DNA from: Streptococcus sciuri
GTDB lineage: Bacteria; Bacillota; Bacilli; Lactobacillales; Streptococcaceae
Reading direction: 5' to 3'
Length of the DNA stretch: 64,000 bases
Assembly: GCF_024814375.1 (NCBI RefSeq)
Contig: NZ_JANUXX010000001.1
Coordinates: 457,111-521,110 of the forward strand
In this document: in pieces, positions 57,393 through 64,000 of the stretch
Numbering within the stretch: position 1 is the first letter of the stretch
Layout: the number at the start of each line of letters is the position of its first letter
The notes under the pieces: generated by a model
Seen by the model: only the letters and a program-made list of their open reading frames with translations
Databases searched by the model: none
What the model was told of the DNA's origin: nothing
Position numbers and translations under genes: made by a program

Positions 57393-58395
57393 CTTTATCA
57401 CCTGCCATCAGTTTCTGGATTTGCTTATCAAAATCTGACACGATTTTTTGGGTACGGTTGAATTTCTCATACTCTTGTCCAGCTTTTTCTTCGGCTTGTT
57501 TTTTAGAGATCTTTCCTTTGCCCTCTAAAATTTTATATTCATTAAACGATAGAAAACGGTCAATGCTCTCTGCCAAAGATTGCATAGTAAAGGTATTTTG
57601 ACGCTCTATCAGTCCCTCAATATAGTCAAAATAAGAAGTAACTGTCCGTTCTAGTTGGCGAATTTCTGTTTCTTGGAGATAATTTTTGGCTATCATGACA
57701 TCCGATTTCAAAATACGGCCATCTGGTGCGTTCTTCCAAGTGGTTAAACCCATTTTTTCTTTATCCGCATCGGCTTTATGATAAACAATCTCCGCTGCTG
57801 TATTTCCAGTGATAGCGAAGTGAAATTTATTTTGTACCATGGCGTAGAAATTCTTTGTAATTTCTGAATGAGGATTATAATCAATCGCACATTCAGCAAA
57901 AATATCTGTGATTTGCTGATAAACCCGGCGCTCACTAGCACGAATAGAACGTACACGCTCTAGAAGCTCACGGAAATAATCTTTCCCAAAAACAGTCTGC
58001 CCTTGTTTTAATCGCCCATCATCAAGAACAAACCCTTTGATAATGAATTCTTTCAAAGTATTAGTTGCCCAGATACGAAATTGGGTGGCTTTATTTGAGT
58101 TTACACGGTAACCAACGGAGATAATGGCATCGAGATTGTAGAACTTAGCATTTCGCTTAACAAGACGTTGTCCCTCTTCACGAACTTGTAAAAATTCTTT
58201 ACAAGTTGCTGACTGCTCCAATTCACCACTTTCATAAATATTTTTTAAGTGGGTTGTTATATTTTGCGGACTTGTCCCAAACAACTCTGCAATCCCTCTT
58301 TGGGTTAGCCAGAGGTTTTCGTCTTGTAAAAGAATATCTAGATGTACATCACCATTCGGTGTGGTATAAAGGATAAAATTAGAGACTTCATTCAT
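57385..58395 (-). CDS. rhuM: RhuM-family protein within the restriction locus
   Basis: A 336-residue RhuM (virulence-protein-like) member. The N-terminal part has a KilA/BRO-like helix-turn-helix (AELFGTSPQNITTHLKNI), followed by NLDAIISVGYRVNSNKATQFRIWA, the family hallmark. RhuM genes are often embedded in restriction-modification operons, and the function is unknown. It overlaps the genes on both sides and is transcribed with them. ATG 58395 is preceded by GGAGGC; a GTG two codons earlier is possible. Confidence 0.83.
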   Translation of the reverse strand: MNEVSNFILYTTPNGDVHLDILLQDENLWLTQRGIAELFGTSPQNITTHLKNIYESGELEQSATCKEFLQVREEGQRLVKRNAKFYNLDAIISVGYRVNSNKATQFRIWATNTLKEFIIKGFVLDDGRLKQGQTVFGKDYFRELLERVRSIRASERRVYQQITDIFAECAIDYNPHSEITKNFYAMVQNKFHFAITGNTAAEIVYHKADADKEKMGLTTWKNAPDGRILKSDVMIAKNYLQETEIRQLERTVTSYFDYIEGLIERQNTFTMQSLAESIDRFLSFNEYKILEGKGKISKKQAEEKAGQEYEKFNRTQKIVSDFDKQIQKLMAGDKDE

Positions 58396-60367
58396 AGTCA
58401 CTTGCCTCCTCTGCTACTAGTAAATCTGACTCTTTTCCAAGTTCATAATTTTCAGTCTCATCTTCTAATCCAAAGAGATATCCACGACCATGCGTAATCA
58501 TATTGACTTCAAAGGTCAAATAGTCCGCAATTGTTTTTTGAAAATCTTCTTCCGTTGGAATTTCATCGTTAAAGTAATAAAAAGAATGTAGCCATTCATC
58601 AGAAGCTTCAATCGTTGTTTTAACACAAAATTTTGTCTCAGCTTCTGTACGGTTAAACCAAACATCAAGCAAGTGTTGCTTTTTATCTTTAGCAGAAGCA
58701 GTTTCTACTAGGCCTATATGCTTAGAAACTTCGAAACCATCATTTTCAAAATTGATGAATTTACATTCTTTATCAGGACGATGTGGAATACCAACAGTAA
58801 AAACAGCAATACATGGATTGGTTCCTACACCATAAAAAGTATTTTTATTTAGAGTGATGACACCTTCTAATGTATGGTATTTTAAAATATTTTGTTTAGT
58901 TTCTTTTTCAAATTTTGTCTTTCCTGTGAAAGTTGACTGAGGTACGATAACAACTACTTTCCCACCTTCTACAACAGAATTTAACAAATGTTCTGTAAAG
59001 TTAATTTCATACAAATCAGTATTTGCCTTTGACCCCATAGAATAAGGAGGATTCATCATTCCTACATTACAACCTTTTAATTGGAGTTGACTAGGATTTT
59101 GACGTAAGAAATCTTGGTTTTCCAAATTACTTTTACCATCACCACGCAGAATCATATTCGTTGTAGCAATAGTGAACATATACGACTGTTCTTCTATTCC
59201 AAATAATTGGTGTTTTCGAATCTGCTCACACTGATAATCACTATTTGCCTTCTGTAACATATCGTGCATCGCAGCAATCAAGAAACCAGCTGTGCCACAG
59301 GTAGGGTCTAAAACTTTATCAGTTGGTTTTAGGTCAACCAAATCACAAAAAAGTTCCGTAATATGTTTGGGCGTTAAGACAATTCCAAGGTTCTGCCCAT
59401 CTCCTCCAGAGTATGACATAAATTCTCCATAGAAGCGACCAAGATAGTCTTCTGCTGAACTATGATATCTTAAACTTTGATAGATACTTTTATAAAGAAA
59501 CTCTGTGAAATGCTTAACTGGTGTTTTGCCTAAACTAGTATTCACTTCATTGATTTTGATATCATCTCGAATAATAGAAAATTGACTAAGCAATTTATCT
59601 TTTTTTACCTCTGGAGAAACGTTAGCACGTTTTAGATTATTCTCAATGGCATCATATATTTTTGCGCCATCCGTTTTAATCTGATCAGCTGTTAAGCTGT
59701 CAATTGAAAATGTACCATATTCTGTTTCTCTTAAAGCAAGTAAAATTCCCGAAACAATCAATGGTTTATTTTTTTCTTCAATGTTTCCATAATTTCTTAA
59801 ATCATTATGTAAAGTAGCTGCATCTTTTAAAATTTCAGCCGTTTCTTTTTCAAAATTTGTTTCTTCTTGAAGAATTTCTTTTATATAATATTCATCAATA
59901 TTTTGCAATGAGAACGAAATTAATGTCTCAATATCGGCTAGCTCAACATATTCACCACGCTCATTCACAAAAACAGGTGTAATACGATGCTTTTTTTCAT
60001 TACCACTAATGCCTAGGGCGATAATTTTTTTATAACTGACCTTATCTGCTAAGTGCTTAGCATAAAATACAGCACCATTTACTGCATAATCTGTATTTGA
60101 TTTGACATCATCAGCAATTAAGTCATCATCCGTATAATTGACATGTTTGGATAAGCTAGACTTATCTTCAATAACAATCAAAAAATCTTTGACAATACCA
60201 ACATACTCTGGATATCCTGAGTTCCCTGTTCCACTTTTTGAAGCAGACTTCAGAGCTTCGTCAATTTCTTTTATATTGCTTCCTTGAGCATCAAATTTAT
60301 CACGAATTCCAGCTTCTTTTAAAAGCTCATGAACCCATAAATCTGTATTTACTTCTTTTTTTGCCAT
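58388..60367 (-). CDS. Fused restriction nuclease-DNA methyltransferase (BcgI-like A subunit)
   Basis: A 659-residue protein. Residues about 305-600 are an N6-adenine methylase with the AdoMet motif DPTCGTAGFL and the catalytic NPPY (MMNPPYSMGS). It is longer than a normal HsdM. Its N-terminus has G-Y-P53-E54, then 12 residues, then E67-D68-K69, a PD-(D/E)XK nuclease pattern of the BcgI/type IIG kind, in a segment reading VKDFLIVIEDK. No separate hsdR gene is present in the window, which fits a single polypeptide that both cuts and methylates with a separate S subunit. If the N-domain were not a nuclease, this would be an orphan type I methylase. Confidence 0.82.
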   Translation of the reverse strand: MAKKEVNTDLWVHELLKEAGIRDKFDAQGSNIKEIDEALKSASKSGTGNSGYPEYVGIVKDFLIVIEDKSSLSKHVNYTDDDLIADDVKSNTDYAVNGAVFYAKHLADKVSYKKIIALGISGNEKKHRITPVFVNERGEYVELADIETLISFSLQNIDEYYIKEILQEETNFEKETAEILKDAATLHNDLRNYGNIEEKNKPLIVSGILLALRETEYGTFSIDSLTADQIKTDGAKIYDAIENNLKRANVSPEVKKDKLLSQFSIIRDDIKINEVNTSLGKTPVKHFTEFLYKSIYQSLRYHSSAEDYLGRFYGEFMSYSGGDGQNLGIVLTPKHITELFCDLVDLKPTDKVLDPTCGTAGFLIAAMHDMLQKANSDYQCEQIRKHQLFGIEEQSYMFTIATTNMILRGDGKSNLENQDFLRQNPSQLQLKGCNVGMMNPPYSMGSKANTDLYEINFTEHLLNSVVEGGKVVVIVPQSTFTGKTKFEKETKQNILKYHTLEGVITLNKNTFYGVGTNPCIAVFTVGIPHRPDKECKFINFENDGFEVSKHIGLVETASAKDKKQHLLDVWFNRTEAETKFCVKTTIEASDEWLHSFYYFNDEIPTEEDFQKTIADYLTFEVNMITHGRGYLFGLEDETENYELGKESDLLVAEEASDYE

Positions 60368-60459
60368 ACAATTTATTCCTCATAAAATATGTTGATAGAT
60401 TCATTCTCTAGCAACCTTGAAAGTCAAACCTTTACCAATACCCATTTATAGTTTTTCCT

Positions 60460-60484
60460 AACTGTTCAATTTTTTCGAACAGTT
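60460..60484. promoter_or_regulatory. Inverted repeat upstream of the restriction operon
   Basis: Arms AACTGTTC (60460-60467) and GAACAGTT (60477-60484) with a nine-base AT-rich centre, about 95 bp upstream of the methylase start. It could be an operator or the terminator of the pseudogene upstream. A TTGACT-like -35 lies near 60423-60428 but no clear -10 follows. Confidence 0.35.
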
Positions 60485-60511
60485 GAACTTGTGCAAATTT
60501 TGCATGAGTTC

Positions 60512-61697
60512 CTAGTTCTTTTTAAACCTCACACCATTTTCTTTGAGCTTTTTGACTGTTGCTGACCCAATGCCTGGAATGGCTAAGATTTCTTTTTCAG
60601 TACACTTTTCTAAATCTTCTTTGCTCATAATACCAGCATCGCATAGATATCGGATTTTATCTACCTAGATTCCCGTCATGCAAGAAGAATTTAAAAATTC
60701 TAATCGTTTACGTGGAAAATTAGGCAGACTATCCTGATAGTCTTCTGCTAAGACGACCATTTGATGAATAACAAAGTTTTTTGTCTCCAAAAAGATCTGG
60801 AGAGGATGCAAGGCAATCTGGATAGATAAAGCTGAATTAAGGCTATAGGTCAAAACCTCATTAGCCATATCAAGCAAGTATACCCAATAAGGAGTATCAA
60901 AAACTTGTATAACTTCACCATTAATTGCAACTAAGTCAGCAAACAGCGATTTAGCTACTTCAATGTCCCCTTTTAGCAACTTAACAATAATCAGATGTGC
61001 AAGGACACCGTCACCCTGCCAATCTTGGGCTAACTGCTCTTTATAAAAATTTTCAATTTTCTCTTCTTGATAGAGCGCATTGTAAACACTCATCATAAGA
61101 TAGATAAAACCAGGTGGAAAACCGTCATCAATCTTCGAACAAACAAACTCTACTACCTGCCCTGCCAGACCAATCAGCCCTTCCTGCAAGTAAGTCCACA
61201 AAAGTGATAACCATCAAAAGAGCGCGCTTCCAAACTATACCATGATTCATAACCTACCTTCTTCCATTCCAATAAAGCAACTTGATAAAAATCTTACAAC
61301 TCTTTTAAATAGTTATCTGAAAACTCTGTGCTTCTTAAGAGCAAGGACTGAAAGTTTGCTTCAAAATGGTTAGGATAATCTGCTAATAGGTCGGTAAGTA
61401 AACGAAGCTGTACCCCTTCGTCTTCCTCTTACATTACTTGGTAAAAACGCTCATCTGTTTCATCTATTTTAATATCTCCAAAATCTAAAATAGAAGCTAA
61501 TTTTTCCAGAATTCAGGGTTACCAGTACGCTCAAATTCCTTAAAAAGTCTATTAACTGATTCTGTATCTAATTCAGGTTCAGAAAAAGCTAGTGGATAAT
61601 TAACTTTTTCTGAAAGGGGAAGCAAAATCAATAATTTTGTTATCTTCTTGTTTTTGCTTCTGATTCAATTCTTTTTCCGATTTCTCTTTTTAGCCAT
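60512..61697 (-). pseudogene. Multiply disrupted gene ending in a helix-hairpin-helix domain
   Basis: It begins at ATG 61697 behind AAGGAAG with MAKKRNRKKN and breaks almost at once. Pieces in shifting frames follow (KVNYPLAFSEPELDTESVNR, LRLLTDLLADYPNHFEANF), then a longer piece at 60665-61201 (178 codons: WVYLLDMANEVLTYSLN, LPNFPRKRLEFLNSS), an in-frame TAG at 60665-60667, and a tail with KCTEKEILAIPGIGSATVKKL, a helix-hairpin-helix, ending at 60512. At least four frameshifts or stops. The intact protein would have a repeat-like helical body of about 380 residues. The function is unknown to me. Confidence 0.65.
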
Positions 61698-61764
61698 GAT
61701 GTCTTCCTTTTTATCTTGAATTATCAAGTTGACTACACAACTTCTCCATAACATACTTTATAAG

Positions 61765-62379
61765 TTATTTTTTAGTTGGAATATTTTCGCGTCCTATTAT
61801 TTCTATGTCCTCCCACTCACTTTTCAACAATCCATAACGTAATAAATCACAGCGTTTTCCTTGTGCGTCTTTGCGGTCACGGATTCGAGCTTCGAGGGTA
61901 AAACCTAGTTTTTCAGCAATACGCCAGCTTGCCCTGTTGTAACCATAACATTCAATTTCAATTTTGTGAAGATTGAGTAGGGTAAATCCAACTTCCAATA
62001 GCGCACGCGCAGCTTCTGGCACGAGTCCTTGCCCCCAATAATCTGGATGAAGCAAATAGCCCATTTCAAGAATATCATCAGCATGGCGCTTATTAAAATC
62101 AACCGAGCCAATGACTTTATTTGTCCCTTTTAAGCAAATACCATAACCAGACGGCACCTTTTGCTCAACCCAGCGCTTTGGCATCATGTTTTCAAGATAA
62201 TATGCCTCTGCTTCTACGCTTTCTGCAGGTGGAAAACCAGCTGACCAAGTCACTTCTGGCAAGCTCGCATAAGCAAAAATATCCTCAGCATCTGAGACCA
62301 GACGTTGACGCAAATATAATCGCTCTGTCTCAATATCAGGAAGTTTACTGTCCTTAATCTGACCTAAAATTGTAATCAT
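61765..62379 (-). CDS. RimJ-type GNAT acetyltransferase
   Basis: A 204-residue acetyltransferase of the RimJ/RimL group: ETERLYLRQ near the N-terminus, the CoA-binding GYLLHPDYWGQGLVPEAA, and NRASWRIAEKLGFTLEAR near the C-terminus. The substrate, an N-terminal amine or a small molecule, is unknown. ATG 62379 follows GGGAGAG; the earlier in-frame start lies inside the leader terminator and is rejected. It is the first gene after a T-box leader, probably the remnant first partner of a valS operon. Confidence 0.88.
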   Translation of the reverse strand: MITILGQIKDSKLPDIETERLYLRQRLVSDAEDIFAYASLPEVTWSAGFPPAESVEAEAYYLENMMPKRWVEQKVPSGYGICLKGTNKVIGSVDFNKRHADDILEMGYLLHPDYWGQGLVPEAARALLEVGFTLLNLHKIEIECYGYNRASWRIAEKLGFTLEARIRDRKDAQGKRCDLLRYGLLKSEWEDIEIIGRENIPTKK

Positions 62380-62403
62380 AAGTTCTCTCCCATTTTGGTG
62401 ATA

Positions 62404-62597
62404 AAAAATCGTCCCTGCCAAATGACAGGGACGAACTTTTTATAAATCCGCGGTACCACCCAGATTCGGACAGCAAGGTCCGCTCTTTCGTATCAAGCAT
62501 GAAAAACTTAGCAACCAGCTTTGGAAACATTTGTGAACTTCTCAGCACCGTCACTTTCTGTAAAATGTCTCTTCCAAAACACCTCTAATATTTTTAT
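62404..62597 (-). ncRNA. T-box leader (probably for a valS operon)
   Basis: On the minus strand the leader contains the invariant T-box sequence GGGTGGTACCGCGG (62448-62461), which pairs in the antiterminator, followed by a terminator (8-bp arms CGTCCCTG / CAGGGACG, 62410-62417 and 62426-62433, then a T6 run). The stem I top with GTGACGGTGCTGAGAAG is typical. It senses the charging of a tRNA. The specifier codon cannot be fixed by eye; GUU (Val) and UUC (Phe) both lie in the right area. The valS gene lies downstream beyond the insertions, which favours tRNA-Val (inference). Confidence 0.85.
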
Positions 62598-62623
62598 TAT
62601 AGCATATTTTTTAGAAAAAGCAA
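62596..62623 (-). promoter_or_regulatory. Promoter of the T-box transcript
   Basis: Minus-strand TTGCTT (62618-62623), 16-bp spacer and TATAAT (62596-62601) with an extended TGC just before the -10 box. Confidence 0.6.
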
Positions 62624-62649
62624 TGGTTGCTTAATAAAAGTCTAGATGA

Positions 62650-62904
62650 TTAATAAACTCTCTTACCTAACAGTTCATCAGGTAAATCGTGAAAGTTTTT
62701 ACCAGCGTGATAGTTAGCTAACTTACCTTGCAAAAAGCGATAAGCGTCTAACTTGCTTTCATAACGAATAAAAGCGTCTCTAGCCTCTTCATCTTTACTT
62801 TTTTTAAACTCTTTCTCACTTTCAGCCATCGCCATTTGATTAATCATAACTTGCGTATCCAACCAAGATTCAAATTCTTTTAGGAATAATTCAGCTTTTT
62901 CCAC
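62650..62904 (-). CDS. DUF1912-family small protein
   Basis: An 84-residue, helical and acidic protein of the streptococcal DUF1912 family (MEKAELFLKEFESWLDTQ...YESKLDAYRFLQGKLANYHAG). It starts with GTG at 62904 and has GAGGAG upstream. The function is unknown. The family is conserved near valS in streptococci and is soluble and cytoplasmic. Confidence 0.8.
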   Translation of the reverse strand: MEKAELFLKEFESWLDTQVMINQMAMAESEKEFKKSKDEEARDAFIRYESKLDAYRFLQGKLANYHAGKNFHDLPDELLGKRVY

Positions 62905-63065
62905 ATCTTATCTCCTCATTCTTGATAATTCATTATACCTTAAATAAAATCAAAAGAAAAGCCATAAGATATCTGTCTTATGGCCTTCCCTTCATGAGAA
63001 ACATATCCCTATAAATTGGTATTTTTACAGAAATACTACCTGTATTTTACATTTCAATCCTATGA

Positions 63066-64000
63066 TTATTTAGTATTTTCTTTACGACGAAGTCCAACAA
63101 TACCAAGAGATGAAACAAGGATACCGATTAAGCCTAAACTTGACTTAGCATCATTTGTTTTTGGAAGTTCTCGTTTGTTCGTATGATTTTTAGCAACACG
63201 AGAAAGTGTAGCTGGTTCCTTAGCTGGTTCTTTAGCTGAATCCTTAGCTGGTTCCTTAGCTGGTTCTTTAGCTGAATCCTTAGCTGGTTCCTTAGCTGGT
63301 TCCTTAGCTGGTTCCTTAGCTGGTTCTTTAGCTGAATCCTTAGCTGGTTCCTTAGCTGGTTCTTTAGCTGAATCCTTAGCTGGTTCCTTAGCTGGTTCCT
63401 TAGCTGGTTCCTTAGCTGGTTCTTTAGCTGGTTCTTTAGCTGGTTCCTTAGCTGGTTCTTTAGCTGGTTCTTTAGCTGAATCCTTAGCTGGCTCTTCATC
63501 TTTTATGAGAACCAATTTTCCGTTGTTTTCACCAGGTACTGTTGTTAAGCTTGAACCTGACAAGTTGTCGTTCTTGTATCCGTCTGGTGTAACGGCTACA
63601 CGGTATTGTACTTCTTGACCTGGTGTTGCAGTCAATTCAACGTTACCATTCGCATCTGTTGTCAATTCGTATGGTTGACCTGCTACTAAAACGTCTACTT
63701 TTGTACCTACTACTGGTTTACCATTTTGGTCTACAACGCTAATACGAGTTGGAGATACTGTTGATTCTGTTGAGGTTGTGTTCGTGAGAACCAATTTTCC
63801 GTTGTTTTCACCAGGTACTGTTGTTAAGCTTGAACCTGACAAGTTGTCGTTCTTGTATCCGTCTGGTGTAACTGCTACACGGTATTGTACTTCTTGACCT
63901 GGTGTTGCAGTCAATTCAACGTTACCATTCGCATCTGTTGTCAATTCGTATGGTTGACCTGCTACTAAAACGTCTACTTTTGTACCTACTACTGGTTTAC
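63066..64000 (-). CDS. Repeat-rich cell-wall surface protein, LPKTN sorting signal (5' end beyond window)
   Basis: The 3' part of a large surface protein; the frame stays open to the window edge. It has two near-identical 93-residue Cna-B/SpaA-like beta domains (VVDQNGKPVVGTKVDVLVAG, GQEVQYRVAVTPDGYKNDN), then 24 tetrapeptides of EPAK/DSAK type forming a rigid wall-spanning stalk, then NKRELPKTND, a hydrophobic helix (LGLIGILVSSLGIVGL) and RRKENTK. The sorting signal is LPKTN rather than LPXTG. It should be anchored by sortase. The ligand of this protein is unknown; adhesion is typical. Confidence 0.85.
   Translation of the reverse strand, partial: KPVVGTKVDVLVAGQPYELTTDANGNVELTATPGQEVQYRVAVTPDGYKNDNLSGSSLTTVPGENNGKLVLTNTTSTESTVSPTRISVVDQNGKPVVGTKVDVLVAGQPYELTTDANGNVELTATPGQEVQYRVAVTPDGYKNDNLSGSSLTTVPGENNGKLVLIKDEEPAKDSAKEPAKEPAKEPAKEPAKEPAKEPAKEPAKEPAKDSAKEPAKEPAKDSAKEPAKEPAKEPAKEPAKDSAKEPAKEPAKDSAKEPAKEPATLSRVAKNHTNKRELPKTNDAKSSLGLIGILVSSLGIVGLRRKENTK
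63208..63495. repeat. 12-bp minisatellite encoding EPAK/DSAK repeats
   Basis: Twenty-four 12-bp units, built from GCTGGTTCCTTA, GCTGGTTCTTTA and GCTGAATCCTTA variants, encode the proline-rich stalk. Most units are identical, so length should vary by recombination or slippage in 12-bp steps without changing the frame. Confidence 0.9.
63507..64000. repeat. Tandem 279-bp repeat in the surface protein gene
   Basis: Two copies with a period of 279 bp (63507 onward and 63786 onward), almost identical, encode the 93-residue beta domains. The second continues beyond the window, so the array may be longer. Confidence 0.9.

Noticed and set aside
62354..62554. A 66-codon frame with KFFMLDTKERTLLSESGWYRG
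   Set aside because: It is a translation of the T-box leader, including its conserved GGGTGGTACCGCGG.
63208..63495. Regular short repeats suggestive of a CRISPR array or low-complexity ncRNA
   Set aside because: The units are 12 bp with no spacers and lie in frame within a surface-protein gene as EPAK/DSAK codons.
63134..63499. A 121-codon frame reading KNQLRNQLRIQL-type repeats
   Set aside because: It is a second reading frame of the EPAK repeat and exists only because every unit is a multiple of three bases.

Overview
The window is low-GC Firmicute chromosome, almost certainly Streptococcus. Core proteins (InfC, PrfB, ValS, PBP2b, RecR, FtsEX), the streptococcal-type small proteins (EbsA, DUF1912, YdbC) and the rluD-lspA-LysR block next to prp-rpmA all point there. 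The Streptococcus bovis/equinus complex is my guess for the species group and is an inference only. Most genes lie on the minus strand.

Layout by position. 1-3.9 kb: a MarR repressor and a MacAB-like efflux operon with a perfect operator-like palindrome on the efflux promoter. 3.9-10 kb: the pyrimidine operon pyrR-pyrB-carA-carB behind a PyrR attenuator, lacking a uracil permease gene. 10-12.3 kb: rluD, lspA, a LysR regulator. 12.4-16.4 kb: a candidate RiPP cluster (52-residue peptide, terminator, YcaO enzyme with a 3' frameshift, ABC exporter). 16.4-24.5 kb: an orphan ornithine carbamoyltransferase, rplU-prp-rpmA with an L21 leader, an IS remnant, ilvD-sufT-GNAT, a decayed secreted-protein gene and infC-rpmI-rplT with its leader. 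24.4-33.6 kb: cmk, LysM protein, ferredoxin, dinG-pepT-ebsA, a metallo-hydrolase, ftsEX, and prfB with its programmed frameshift.

33.8-36 kb: a second peptide locus, with a 28-residue peptide, a terminator, a shortened class III/IV lanthipeptide-synthetase-like gene and an MFS transporter under a promoter covered by a dyad. 36-36.8 kb is decayed DNA. 36.8-42.8 kb: a five-gene transport cluster (two ABC half-transporters plus an ECF S, T and fused AA set) resembling the streptococcal haem-associated siaDEFGH genes. 43-45.8 kb: a P-type cation ATPase under a yybP-ykoY manganese riboswitch. 46-53 kb: HD hydrolase, HAD phosphatase, FemAB-type ligase, YdbC, recR, pbp2B.

53-62.6 kb: valS, with a restriction-modification island directly in front of it. 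The island encodes a fused nuclease-methylase (BcgI-like), RhuM and a specificity gene interrupted at an (AT)11 tract, so specificity is probably phase variable. Upstream are a pseudogene, a GNAT gene and a T-box leader that probably once served a GNAT-valS operon. 62.6-64 kb: a DUF1912 gene and the 3' part of a repeat-rich LPKTN-anchored surface protein that runs off the window.

The most interesting points are the two unrelated peptide-modification loci that share a precursor-terminator-enzyme layout, the phase-variable fused restriction system, and several genes whose -10 box sits only 6-9 nt from the start codon, implying leaderless mRNAs.
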